Assembly: GCA_015183035.1 (NCBI GenBank)
Contig: JACZZP010000018.1
Location: 1,116,001 to 1,180,000 of the forward strand
Length of the DNA: 64,000 nucleotides
Reading direction: 5' to 3'
Source of the DNA: Meloidogyne chitwoodi
Taxonomy: Eukaryota; Nematoda; Chromadorea; Rhabditida; Meloidogynidae
The position numbers and the translations under genes were made by a program. Shown here piece by piece: positions 51,901-63,762 of this stretch. The stretch's first letter is position 1. Every line of letters starts with the position of its first letter. The notes beneath the pieces are model-generated. The model was not told the origin of the DNA, did not search any database, and worked only from the letters and a program-made list of their open reading frames with translations.

Positions 51901-54900
51901 ATTAATTGCTTTAGCTATTCCTTTAGAAACAGCAAAAAGATATGACACAGCTGGATCTCAAAATGATTATCATTTTAAAGGATTAAATCCAATAACTTTG
52001 TAAAAAATAAAATATAAATATAAATTTATTAAAATATTTATTAATTTAGATATAATATAACTGTTAGAGGATTACAAGAAAATAAATCAAAATGGACAAT
52101 CTCTGGAACTTTTTCAACTACTGATAAAACGTAAAATATTTAAATATCATTTCTTTATTTTCAGACTCTAATGTCATATTTTAACATAAATTGTTAACAA
52201 ATAGGAATATTAGAGTCTGAATTTTTTAATTTTTATTTTCATAATTTACAAAAGAGAGTTTTATAAAAACATTTGAGCATTTTAAACAAATTATTTAATT
52301 TATTTTTCTCCCCTTTTTATAGTGAACCATCAGAATTAGACTGGCTAGGTCCACCCACAGATCTTCGTTTAATTGAAAAATCTGATACAATGCTGCATGT
52401 CACATGGACACCCCCAGATATATTTGAGCCTGAATATCGTGATCTTTTAACACATTATCGAGTTACAATTGCTCCAGTTGATGAATATACAATGAAAATG
52501 GGGTCTAGAAAAAATTATACTGTTATGGGTTTGTTAAAAAATAATAAATTAATTAATTTAAAAATATTTTCTTCAGTACCAGGCAATTCTATAAAATTTA
52601 CTGAATTACAGCCAGAAACTATTTATAATATAACAGTCCAAGGAGGGACAGATTTAGGCTATGGACAAATGATTTGGGGAGCATGGGCAACTTTGCCTAC
52701 TGGGAAGACTTGGATATTACGATTAAAGGACAGAACACCAAATACCCTAACTGTTGAATGGGAGCCTATTTGGGGATTCTCTCATCGTGGATATATTGTA
52801 TTTTATTAAATTAATTATATAATAATATTTAATTATTTTAGTTAACAGCTAAATCTCTTCATTCAATTTATCCAAATTTCCGTGTAGGAGGAGTTAAATC
52901 TTTTGATATTAGTCCAACGGCAACTGAGTTTACAATTACTGGATTAGAGCCTGCATCTACTTATAATGTTACACTTACATTAAAAGATCAAATGGATGGA
53001 GCTTGGGGAGTTTATTCAACATTACCTCCAGGATGGTATTTACCTAGAAATTTGAAACATTGTGATCAAACACCTTTTGCTACATCTTTGAGGTAATTAA
53101 TTATTTAATTATATTTATTTAATTATTATTAAATTATATTTATTTATTTATTTAAAAAATAGTTGGGAACCTGTAGAAGCTAATATGGCAACAGAATATC
53201 AAGTTCGTTATATTCATCTTCACTCTTCTCGAACTCTTTGGATTGAAGAAGAAGCGAAACATCGAAAATATTTACTTTGTCCAAAAGACCCATGTGGTCG
53301 TCACTGCTATTTAGTCTTCAATTTAGATAAAAATCCAGATGATTATGCTTTTATGGTTAGGGCTAAAGTTGATGGAATTTGGAATAATTGGAAATTAGCT
53401 GGAAGACCAACAATTGCTGATCAACCAGATGTAAAAGAACGTTGTTGTATTGTTCCTCCACCTTATCATGTTGATAATATTGGAGGAGATGGAACTCATT
53501 GGGATATTTCTATAGCACCTTCACCAACTGATCATAATATTACAAGATATTATGTTGTTGTTGACGAAAGAGATCCACCTGGAGATACTAATTGGACATT
53601 ATTAACTGATAAAGTAACAGCACATCGTTTACATACTCCTTATTATGTTGCTGGGTCATTTTCTACAGAAACACTTGATACACCTCAAACTGTTAGAATT
53701 GGTAATGGATCAGTTATTGGTGGTTATTTAAATTATCCACTTAAAAAAGGAAAAACATATAATTATGAGGTATATTTTAAATTAAATTAAAATATATTTT
53801 TATTTATTTTTTAAGATTTATACAAAATGGATGATGCATGGTGATCAACCAGTCATTGGGCGACAAAGACGTTAGTAAATATTTTTATTTTAAATTAGGT
53901 AAAATTTAAGTTAATTTTAAAGAGTCTAAAATTGTATTTATTTAAAAATATATACAATAAGAGAAAAATATTTAAAAAAAATAAATTTATTTATTTATTC
54001 CTCACTCTCTCCAACAAATTAAAAAAAAACTTTATTTTTTAAAAATTAATTTAAAATTAATTTAATGGATTTTTTGTCATCAGGAAATCACCCTAATGGT
54101 AAATAATAGTAGTAGTTCTTTTTTATTTTTAAAATGATTAGAGTTTTTTTAATTTTATTTTTTAATATATAGGTTTCTTAAGAGTATTAAATTAAATTAT
54201 TAAATTAAAAAAAAATATTATTATTTTTATTAAAATAAAAAGCTATTGCCCTATGGCATCGTCGTAATGCTCAACGAGCAATTGTAATATTTTTACCAAT
54301 TATTATTATTTTGGTTGTATTAGGAGGATGTTTTTGGGTTAAACCGTAAGTAGAGATAATAGTGTGTTTTTGTTACCCTTGTTTTATTATTTAAACATTA
54401 TATTTTTTTCAATTTTTCAATTTTAATTCCTTTTTATAACTTTTCCACTTTTAACTATCTCTTTAAATTAAAAAATATATAATTTATTTAAAATATCCTT
54501 TTATTTTCCTTTTTTTATTTTAGCAGAAGCATTTTTAGCATCAGGATGGCCATGGTGGTGGTTATTGCTTTTATTATTACTACTTTTACTTTGTCTTTTG
54601 CTTACTTGTTTGCTTCTTTTCCTGTTGAGAAAGTTGTTAAAATTATTTTTTTTAATTAATTATTTTATTTTGACCAAAATTTACTCTAATAAATTAATTA
54701 TCCTTAATTTTAAATAATTATAGTCTCTTCTACATATTTTCCCTATCTTAACTAACACAAAAATTTAATTATTTTTTAATTTTTATTAATTTATAATAGT
54801 TGGTATCGTGATCGTCGATATGCTAAAAATGGCCAACATGAACCTCTTATTAAAGAAAAATATGAAAGATATGAACATACAAGAGGAAATTTTGAAGATG

Positions 54901-56835
54901 GTTATTCACAAGGATATCGTGCTGGAAGGGGAGGACGTCGAGTAGAAGAAGATTGGAGGGGAAGAGATGAAGCATTTAGAGTAAAAAATTAAATTAATTT
55001 TTAAAAAATTAAATTAATTTAATTTTATTAAGGAGGGATATGCAAAAGGCCTTAGAGATACAGGAGATAGGGGTATGAGCACATCAATGGCTAATTTGGC
55101 ACAAAGACCTACTCAAAGATTGGGATATTCTTCTGGTTATATGCAAGGATTTAGAGATGGATCTTCTGGTTATTTTTTAATTTTTTTATATATTTTATTT
55201 TTATTTATTAGGTGTTTTTGGTGACAGAATTACCGAAAGTTTATTAAAACGTTTAGAAGAGCAATATCCAGATAATGAAGAATTTCGTACTGGATATATT
55301 GATGGATTTAAAGATGGTGTGGGAGGGGGAGGAGGAGGAGGACGTTTTGAAGATTCTAGAAGAATTCAACAAAGTTTAACTGAATTAACTGAAAGATTAA
55401 CAACAATTGAAAAAACTGTAGAAAAAGGGGATGAAATACATTCTACAAAAATATATCATGTTTATAATCAATCTCCAGAAATGTTATCACAAGGACAACA
55501 ATTAGTTAGCGAATTAGAAGAAGTAAGGAAAATAATAAATTAAATATTTAATTTTACTAAAAGTAATTAATTAATTAATATTAAAATAAATATTTATTTT
55601 TTAAAGTTGGCATCAGGTTCAAAACGAAGTACTTTACGTCGACATTACACTCCTGGTGATTATTTACGTTATGATGAAGCTAGTGGTGATTATAATAGTC
55701 TTGGAAGAAATAGACGTTCAATGAGTGCTACAGCCCTTGGACGAGGTATTAGTGGAGGTAAAAATAAATTATTTTTAATATTTAATTTTATTTATTTGTT
55801 TTTATAATTTTGTTTGTTTTGCCTTGTATTTTTCTCTACTTTGTTTTTTGCTTATTTTAAGACGCTTATGCTGTTTTATATGATCGTGATCGACATCATT
55901 CTGGTTCTATTGAAGGACATGAAGTTTCTGCTACAACAACTGGTCGTTCAGCAACGACAAATGCTATTCGTAATGGTCAATATCGTAGTCGTTCAGAATT
56001 AGCAGGAATGGGAGGTATAAGTCCTCCAAGACGTTATGCTTCCCAAACTTTATTGGATGGAGCAAGGCCTGGTCCAACAACAACAACAACAAATAATAAT
56101 AATACAAAAGAACATTATAGAAGAGATGCTTTATATGAATTACAAAGAGAATTAGATTCTTTAGCAAGTAGATCACCAGCAAGTGGAGGTGATTTTATTA
56201 ATACAAGACAACAACAAATACCTTCAAAATGGGATAATAATGTTGCTTTAAGTAGTGGAAGTAGTATTGTTGCTTCTGCTGCACAACAACAATTATTACA
56301 ACAACAAAAACAACAACAACAACAACGAGATTATGAGTATGGTATGAAAAATAATTTTAATTAATTAATTTTTTTTGTTTATTTGTTGTTTTGATTTTTA
56401 TGTTTTTGTTTTTGATATTTTATTTTTTATTAAATTTTTATTTTATTTTGATTTTTCTTTTAAAATCAGAAGGTTTTATAAAAATATTTATTAAAAGAAT
56501 TGAACTTATTATATTTACCAATATTTTTTTAAATATTGTTTAAAAAATATTATTTTAACTCTTATAGAACAACAAAAAAGTTCAGCAATTACAACAACAA
56601 CACATCATTGGCCTGAAGATTTAATTGAAATTGTACATGAACCAATGGGTCAAACTTTAGATAGAATGAGAAGATTTAGTACTTCCCTTTCTAATGTAGA
56701 AAGAACAGAATCTGCAGCAGCAGCAGCAGCTGAAACAGAAAAAATAGATCATCAAGAAAAATATAAAAGAACATATAGAGAGGTAAAATAAATTTTAAAA
56801 AATATTAAAAAAGTGTATTTAAGGAATACTCATAA
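36926..56835 (+). CDS. let-805: Giant multi-fibronectin-III single-pass membrane protein, LET-805/myotactin-like
   Basis: About 20 kb of exons encode a protein I estimate at 4,400-4,600 residues. Exon 1 (36926-37100) gives a signal peptide (hydrophobic IFIIFLALFNTLNC). Then about three dozen fibronectin type III domains follow with the usual W..P, Y..E/Y and L.P.T.Y..RVRA patterns. After these come a membrane segment and a basic, Gly/Tyr- and Gln-rich cytoplasmic tail ending at REEYS (exon 56824-56835). In C. elegans, LET-805/myotactin has this architecture and anchors epidermal fibrous organelles to muscle. A zmp-2-like gene as next neighbour supports the name. It could be another large FN3 protein, but no phosphatase or kinase domain is present. 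Confidence 0.82.
45919..46011. mobile_element. 93-bp MITE in a let-805 intron
   Basis: Starts TGTTCTCCTGAC and ends GTCAGGAGAACACTG, inverted copies, with further internal pairing of GACC/GGTC blocks. Identical 9-mers GTTTCAATC flank it (45910-45918 and 46012-46020), a good target-site duplication of the length Mutator-type elements make. It is much GC-richer than the surrounding intron. Confidence 0.75.
50611..50777. repeat. Intronic inverted repeat
   Basis: TTCTATTATTTATTTTGCCG with CCAAATTTCTAATTT at the left pairs with AAATTAGAAATTAGGCAGCG and AAATAAATAGAA at the right. The arms are about 55-60 bp with a few mismatches. It is probably a decayed MITE inside a let-805 intron. Confidence 0.65.
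52161..52220. repeat. Short intronic hairpin with 12-bp perfect arms
   Basis: TCAGACTCTAAT (52161-52172) and ATTAGAGTCTGA (52209-52220) are exact inverted copies around a 36-bp loop. It lies in a let-805 intron and could be a tiny MITE remnant. Confidence 0.6.
54084..54098 (+). other. let-805: Candidate 15-nt cassette microexon
   Basis: TTTTTGTCATCAG precedes and GTAAAT follows a 15-base segment reading (phase 1) RNHPN between the last extracellular exon (ending 53870 at phase 1) and the membrane exons. Including or skipping it keeps frame, adding five residues just outside the membrane. Confidence 0.6.
54243..54345 (+). other. let-805: Alternative transmembrane exon A
   Basis: 103 nt, enters at phase 1 and leaves at phase 2. 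It encodes WHRRNAQR followed by the hydrophobic AIVIFLPIIIILVVLGG and CFWVKP. Joined to the exon at 54800 it continues as WYRDRRYAKNGQ. Standard AG/GT sites flank it. Confidence 0.8.
54524..54632 (+). other. let-805: Alternative transmembrane exon B
   Basis: 109 nt with the same entry phase 1 and exit phase 2 as exon A. It encodes ASGWPWWW and an almost pure Leu run (LLLLLLLLLLCLLLTC), ending LLRN at the next exon. Splicing A to B shifts frame and meets a TGA early in the following exon, so only one of the two can be used. Confidence 0.8.
54800..56835 (+). other. let-805: Cytoplasmic tail region of the LET-805-like protein
   Basis: Starts WYRDRRYAKNGQHEPLIKEKY. Four spaced units of the form GY..G(F/Y/L)(R/K)(D/A)G follow: GYSQGYRAG, GYAKGLRDT, GYMQGFRDG and GYIDGFKDG. 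After a Gly run come a coiled-coil-like segment (QQSLTELTERLTTIEKTVEK), Ser/Arg-rich stretches, Asn, Gln and Ala runs and the C-terminus RTYREEYS. The final exon of four codons (56824-56835) is inferred from phase and an in-frame stop. Confidence 0.7.
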
Positions 56836-58799
56836 ATTAATGCAACTAGAGGAAGGCGATAAATACTTTTAAAATAATATATAAAGTTTATTTATGTAAT
56901 GAAAATATTGTTTGTATCTCATGTTTTACCTTTATTTTTAATTTTTTTATCTCTGACTTTTAGATTTCCGGAAAATATTTTCCGGATGATTTAAAAAAGT
57001 GAAAGACATTGGATTAGAGAAAAATACAAAAGTAGACAAATAATAGAGAAAAAAACTTTAAGTAGAATGTAAAATTGTAAATTTAAATAATGTTGTAAAT
57101 AAATAATAGGTAAGTTTTAAGCTAAGTTTTATTACAAAAGAAACAGTTAAAAATAAAAAACAAATTTTTAAGAACGTAAAAATGAGTAAAACAATATTTT
57201 CAAGTTTTCGCTCAAATAATGTTGCCACATTTAAACTGCCTTTCTTCACAAAATAATAATCTTTTTATTTTCAATCGCTGCCATTTATCCTTATTTCCTT
57301 ACATTTAATTTTTTAATAAAATATATTTTACTGTTTTTTAATTAATTGTTTTTTAATTTTCATCATGGATTGCTCATTTTCATTTTTTCAAAAATAATAC
57401 ATATTAATCTAATAGGTAGGTAACCATTTAAACTTATTTTTTTATTTCTTTAATAAATTTTTAAATAAATTTTTTAAATTTTAAAAACAAGAAAATAAAT
57501 TTCTTTTAGGAAACTACAAAAGCTTTTTAATTATGGGGTAAATTATAGTATATATTTTTATCAATTTCTTTCTTATTGAGTAAAATAAAATCTAAAATTA
57601 CCTTAGATGGCAAAATTAAAAAATATATTTTATTTCGTTGCAAAAAGAAGCAAAAAAACCGGTACAAAAACTTGAAAAAGGGGAAATTTATTTCTACTAA
57701 AACATTTTTATTTATAATCGGACTTTATGAAGAGAAAATAAATAATTTAAATAATGACAAAAACTGGAAAATAAAGTTTGGACGTAATAAAAAAGAAATA
57801 AATATGACGCAGTATATAAATATTTATTTACCTTTTTTTGTTTATTGGCCTTTGTATGTGGCCTTAACAAAATATTAAATTATTATAATTTAATATTAAA
57901 AAAACATTTATTAAAATAATGTTTATTTGATTTTCAACATTTATTTAAAATATTTGTTTAAAACATTGAAATTTCATAATATCTATTAAAACATTTATCA
58001 AAACTTCGCAAAATCATTCATTAAAACATTAGGTAAAATGACTCATTAAAACAATTTTGTTTCAGAATAAATACTTTATTTATTTAAAAACAATGTTTTT
58101 AAACAAATGTTTTATTAATCTTTGTTTTAATAAATGTTTTTAACGTTTTAACCTTTGTAAATTCCTTAATGCTATAATTAATAATGTTATGATTTTAAAA
58201 TAATATTTTTATGTTTTTATCAATGCTCATTTGAATTTCTTTGATTTTTATATTTGTTTTGTAGTATCAATAAAATTTGATGTTTATTCCTTTATATTTT
58301 TGTTTTAGCTTTATATTTCAAATTTAAAAATAAATACAAAACAACTAAATATTTTTTTATTTCTTGTTGCAAAATTCTCATAGTAAAAAAAATTTTTTAT
58401 TTATGGATTTATAAAAAATATTAATTTTGAATAATTTTAAAATATTAGATTCAAAAAAAGAGAAGAATAAAGAACAGCTCTATCTATTTTAATATTTTCC
58501 CAGATATCTCTGCGCAAAGCAATAATTATTTAAAAATTATATAGGGACATTAGACGTTCTTCTTCTTTTTTTCATTTCTCTTCTTTTTTTTTCATATTTT
58601 TTTTTCTTCCACTTTTTTTTCATTTTTATTTTTTTAACCTTCACCCTGTCTCTCCCTCCCCCCAATTCAGCCAATTTTTTTATTTATTTTTTTGAGCAAA
58701 GCACCGGGACCGGTCTTCAATGAAAAAACGTATATAATATAGCAATATAGTCTCTCCGGAAAATAGATTGATGATGACAATCTCTAATAAAATAAATAT
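56836..58799. other. Intergenic region between let-805 and the metalloproteinase
   Basis: AT-rich, with a 20-bp perfect palindrome TCCGGAAAATATTTTCCGGA at 56967-56986, scattered AAACATT/AATGTTT motifs at about 57950-58170, and pyrimidine tracts at 58555-58640. Frames at 57058-57249 (-) and 57576-57878 (+) are Lys/Ile-rich without codon structure or homology and are not called. Confidence 0.5.
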
Positions 58800-59015
58800 T
58801 TGAAGAGAAATACTACAAGCGGCAACAAAGGTATTAATAAAATTAATAGAAAGGTTGAGGGCACTGATCGGAGAGAAAAAAAAATGGGAGGGGCAAAAAC
58901 AGCCGGTGCTTATAAAAGCAAAAAAAATTATAATTTTTTTGGAATAAAGAGATACCCCTCTCTAAAAGGAGAAGAAGGTGATCTGCGCAATTATAATTTA
59001 TTTGGGGATTTCTTT

Positions 59016-61942
59016 ATGTATTTATTATTATTATTTTTATTAAATATTTTGCCATTTTTATTATTATTAAATTATTTTATTTTTCCATTAATTTTAAAAC
59101 TACAATATTTTTATAATTTATATTTGGAAAGAAGAAAAAGAAAAAATAAAGAATTAGCATTATTTTTGTCATTTTTATCATTTTATTTAATTATTAAATT
59201 AATAGAAAATAAAATTTATTGTTTTGGATCACCTTTAAAAAATATTGAAAATTTTAATAAAAATAAAGAAGAAGAAAATAATAAAAAATTAGCTTTGGTT
59301 AGTTTATTTTTAAATTTTATTTCTTATTCAAATTAAAAATTTAAATTAATATTTATATATTTTTAATAAAATTTATTTTTTCTCTTTTTCTACTGCATAA
59401 ACTTTAAAAAAATTAAATATAATTATATTTTTTAAAGAAATATTTAAATGAATTTGGACATCTTAAAACACCAATTCCAACTCCAATAGAATTAAAAATT
59501 GCAATAAAATCATTTCAAGATATGTCTGGTTTACCATTAAGTGGAATATTAGATAATCAAACAATCAAACAAATGAAAATGCCAAGATGTGGAAATGAAG
59601 ATATTGGAAGATTAAATCAAAGAAGGAAAAGATTTGGTAAATTTAAATTAAAAAATTATTTTAAATTAATTTAAAAATAATAATAATTTTTATAATATTT
59701 TTAAAATTATTTTTTCCCTTTACATTTTATTAAATATTTATTGGGTTAATGACCTAAAAAGCTTCGTTAATAATAAACATATGAACGCCCTAATTATTTT
59801 AATTTATTATAAGAAAGAAATTAAAAATAAATAAATTATCAACAAAAATATTTTTTGTTAATGATTTTTAATAATTGTGATGTTTTTGTCAATGTTTGTG
59901 TTTTTAACAAATTGTATTTATTACAAAAACATCAAAACATTAATAAAACATTGAAAAATTGATGTTGTTTTGAATTTTAATTTTTATATGTTTTTGTTAA
60001 TGTTTTTAAGTTTTTTAATGTTTTAAATAATGTTTTTGATGTTTTTGTTAATGTTTTAATAAATATTTAAAATGTTTTTAACAATCAAGTTTTATTTGTT
60101 TTTATATTTATTTTTCTTCTTTTTAGTATATATTTCTCGATGGGAAGGAAAGTTGAAGGACGGTGAATTAAGGCTAAAATGGTATTTGCATAATTATACA
60201 CCTGATATTCCACGTGATGAAATTAGGTAAAATATTTTTATAAATAATTTTGAGAATTTTTTTTTAATTTTTTTAGAAGAACAGTAAATAAAGCATTTAA
60301 TTTATGGTCATCACAAATTACATTAAAAGCTGTTGAAGTAAATTTAATTTTAATTTTAATATATTATTATTTTATTTTTAGAGTTTATCACTTTATTTTG
60401 AAGAAGCAGAAAGTGAAGAAAATGCAGATATTACAATTCTTTGGGCAGAAGGAGATCATGGAGATGCTCATATGGTTTATATTAATTAATTTAATTATTT
60501 TTAAATATTTTCTTTTTCTTTTAAAAGTTTGATGGTCCAGGTGAAGATGGAAGTAATATTTTAGCCCACACCTTCTATCCTAATTATCAATCAAAAGGAA
60601 CTTTAAATGGAGATATACATTTAGATGATTATGAAAAATGGCATGTTGGTGGAGGAGGAAATATTAAAGAAGGAGCTAGTTTTCCACATGTTTTGGTTTG
60701 TTTTGTTTGTTTTATTTTTTAGGGAAAAACATTTGATATTTCATTGAGCTAGTTTTCCACTGTTTTGGTTTGTTTTGTTTGTTTTATTTTTTAGGGAAAA
60801 ACATTTGATATTTCATCTTAAATTATTATTTTTTTAAAAGACGAGCATCTAATAAATGGAATTAATGTAGTATTTTATTAGAGAAAATAAATAAAGGCTT
60901 TAAAATCTACAAAATATTCTAATTATTTTTTAAAAATAAATATTTTATTAAGGTACATGAAATTGGTCATACTTTAGGATTAGGCCATTCCAAAAAAGTA
61001 AAAAAATAAATTTAATTTTATTAAATATTTTAAAAATATAGAGAGAAGCTATAATGTTTCCAATATATCGAAAAGAACAATTAGATAAAATACAATTAGA
61101 TATGGATGATAAATGTGCTGTTAATTGGAGTTATATTGGTGCTAGTGATATTTGTTTATATATTTGGTTATTAGCTGAAGTTTTACCTAAAAAAATGGAA
61201 ATAAAAGGAAATAATAATATTAATAATGAAAATAATAATTGGTGGACAGAAGAAGAACAAAAAGAAATTGATGAAAAAGAAAATATTCAAAGCAGTTCAA
61301 ATTGTAAAAATATAATTATTATTTATTAAAAAAAATAATTTAAATTAATGAAGGATAGTTTTATATATTTTTAATATAATTAATTAAATATATATTTAAA
61401 TTTATTTATTTATATTTAAGTAATTATGAAAGAACAAAATAAAGTTGAAAATTATTTACAATTTAATAATGAATTTTTACCAAATTGTGGTCCTGAAAAT
61501 TATTTGAATGAAAATAATAAAGTGCATTATCAATTAGCTGAGGTATTGAGACGACGTTTAGGATTTCCTAAAGAAATGGCACATTCTTATGGTTTGTATA
61601 AATTAATGTTTTTGTTAATTTATTAAAAATTATTTTTAAAAAATAATAATAATTAAATAAATAATTTTATTTTTTATAGTTCATGTTCTTTGCCGGTTTT
61701 TTGATGGTCTTCGACAACATTTAAAATTATTTAAAAATCAATCTTTTTCATTTTCTTCTTCTAATCATCATAAATTAGGAAATATTCGACCATTTGGTGT
61801 TCATAATTATTGGCAATTTAATGAAGAAAATAATTTTCAAAAATTAGCAAATAATTTAGAAAAAGAAAATAAAAGAAGTTTTGATGTAAAATTCTTTAAC
61901 CGGTTATTAAATATTTTTGAAGGTAAAAATGACAAAATTTAA
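59016..61942 (+). CDS. zmp-2: Secreted matrix metalloproteinase, zmp-2-like
   Basis: Zinc endopeptidase (matrixin, M10) acting on extracellular matrix. Ten exons (59016-59297, 59438-59636, 60127-60226, 60277-60337, 60382-60474, 60528-60695, 60953-60997, 61042-61303, 61421-61591, 61680-61942) sum in frame to 547 residues. The N-terminus is hydrophobic (MYLLLLFLLNILPFLLLL), and upstream in-frame Met codons at 58800 and 58884 leave the start uncertain. The propeptide has KYLNEFGHL and the cysteine switch MPRCGNED. A basic QRRKR may be a furin site. The catalytic core shows DGPGEDGSNILAHTFYP, HLDDYEKW, the zinc site HEIGHTLGLGHS and Met-turn AIMFP. No hemopexin domain follows; instead there is an Asn/Glu-rich, Cys-poor tail. 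Position next to let-805 supports zmp-2. Confidence 0.88.
59880..60090. repeat. AAACATT/AATGTTT-rich low-complexity patch in a zmp-2 intron
   Basis: Many irregular copies of ATGTTTTTGTTAATG-like motifs and their complements, similar to the patch at about 57950-58170. It may be low-complexity sequence or remains of a fold-back element. Confidence 0.4.
60673..60815 (+). repeat. 72-bp tandem duplication across an exon-intron junction
   Basis: Unit 1 (60673-60744) holds the last 23 bases of exon 6 and the donor; unit 2 (60745-60815) repeats both with one base deleted. The first donor keeps the reading frame. Confidence 0.9.
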
Positions 61943-63762
61943 AAATTTTAATTATAAATTTCGGTGGAACAGAAAGATTATTTATTTTTTAAATTTTAAA
62001 ATACACAAAAATTATTTTTAATATTTTTTAATCAAAATTATAACTCAAATCCTTTACATTCCTATATATCCCAAACTCTCCCAATTATTCCAATGGGATA
62101 AAAAAGAGATTTTAAATAATACAATTAATTAATTATATTAAAAAATATAGTTAATTTTAACTTTTTTTTTAATTAAAAACTTTTGAAAAAATTTAAATTT
62201 TGATTTTTTTAAAAAGTTAAAATAATTATATTTCATTCATTAATAATTTATTTATCTACCTATTTATTTAATTGCAAGTTATTTAAACATTCTACTTTGA
62301 ATTCGAACTTTTAATGAGTAAAATATATTTAATTAATAAATATTTATTAAAATAATAATTAAAACATCAGTACATTTAATTGTTTGTTTTAATCAATTAA
62401 TTCTAAAAAAACAATTTATAACAATGTTTAGGCATTAATTAAAACATAAAAACCAAAGGTTCGAATTTAAAAATAAATACGTGTATTATTTGTTTTTTAA
62501 ATGTTTTTAAACATTTTTTTCACTTTATGTGCAATAGCAGAAACTATTTAATTAAATTTATTTTTTGTTGCATTATTTTTATTGTTTTTTAATAAATTAT
62601 TATTTTTGTTTATTTTCATTATAAAATACTAAGGTTTTCATAAAAACATTCAGACAAACATTCACAAACATGTATTTTTCCAATGTTTTTTTTTACAATT
62701 TTTGGTTTGTTATATATTTTTTTTATTCTTTCAAGGCTGTCTATCTATTTTTGATGTTTTTGTAATAATAAAATATACTAAAAAGGACATTTATTTCTTG
62801 TCTAAAAATTGCAGTCAATTAATTAATAATAATTATTATTATTTTACTATGGCAAAAGTTTCCCGCTTTAATTATTTTATTATTATTATTAAGTAGTACC
62901 AAAAATTTTTCGCCCACGCGCTTATATTTATTTATTTTTATTCAAGGTCAAGGTATAACAAACAAGGATATATAAATAGTAAAACAATTATCAAATAAAA
63001 ATATTTAAATTTAATGAAACGAAATAAATTTTAAAAAATTCAAGGACTCTATTTTAATAAAATTTTAAATTATAAGTATTTATTAAAAAAAAATTTTTAA
63101 ATTTTAACTGTGTGGTCTTTAATTTGAAAAAAGTTTATTGACGTTGCTTCATAAAAGGAGGAAATAAATTTATCAAAAATAAATTTTTTTCAAAATAATT
63201 ACTAATATAAAAACATATGATTATTAACATAATAATAACCAATAACCACTATATATGAAAAAAATATTTTTTTGTTCAAAGGTTAAATATTTCTTATGAA
63301 AAAGTACAAATTTTGTTTTTCAAATAAATACGAGTTTTTTTATTTAGCGAGTAAAAGTATAAAAAAGTTTTAAATTTAATGATCACTTAAAACTAAAAAG
63401 AAAATATTTTAAATAGAAAAAAATAAATTAAAAATTATTAATCATTTTTATAGTTTTTTAAGCAAAATTGAAAACTCTTTAATTTTAAACCTAAATCCTG
63501 TAGTATAATAATTCCAAGGAGAACATTCAATAAAAATTCAAGCTCAACTAAAAATTCCTTAAGAAAACATAAACAATAACAAAACACTCAATAATAATTA
63601 TTTATTTATTACAATACAAAAATATACATAATATCACACAAGAAAATAGGGACAATGAGAATCACAATACAAGAAATATTAGGGGGAATTATTACATAAT
63701 ACAATTATATATTTATGAGAGGGGATATCCTATCACTGGCATCATCTTCATCTGACTGCCGC
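61943..63762. other. Intergenic AT-rich spacer
   Basis: 1.8 kb between convergent genes. I see no gene or structured repeat; the open frame at 62702-62896 is low-complexity. The last 250 bp would be the msp 3' flank. Confidence 0.45.

Larger units (their letters stand above)
37160..53870 (+). other. let-805: Extracellular fibronectin-III array of the LET-805-like protein
   Basis: I count roughly 36-37 tandem FN3-like domains, one to three exons each. Clear examples are near 43160-43550, 43640-43990, 46190-46540, 48627-48920 and 50970-51270 (LRVESRQDTKLGFGWEPPE ... YRFRVRAFSSAGPGPWSE). Domains near 38480-38830 and 39300-39700 are degenerate. A non-FN3 linker with CDPRTDFWCREE sits at about 41044-41150, isolated by two long introns (about 40517-41043 and 41151-41556). 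A Pro-rich strand lies near 44450-44480. Confidence 0.8.

Noticed and set aside
57576..57878. 100-residue Lys/Ile-rich frame
   Set aside because: Low-complexity AT-driven composition, no homology, no splice context.
62455..62475. GGTTCGAAT as a tRNA B-box
   Set aside because: No A-box or cloverleaf can be formed in the flanking AT-rich sequence.
62702..62896. 64-residue hydrophobic frame
   Set aside because: AT-rich low complexity with no recognisable motif.
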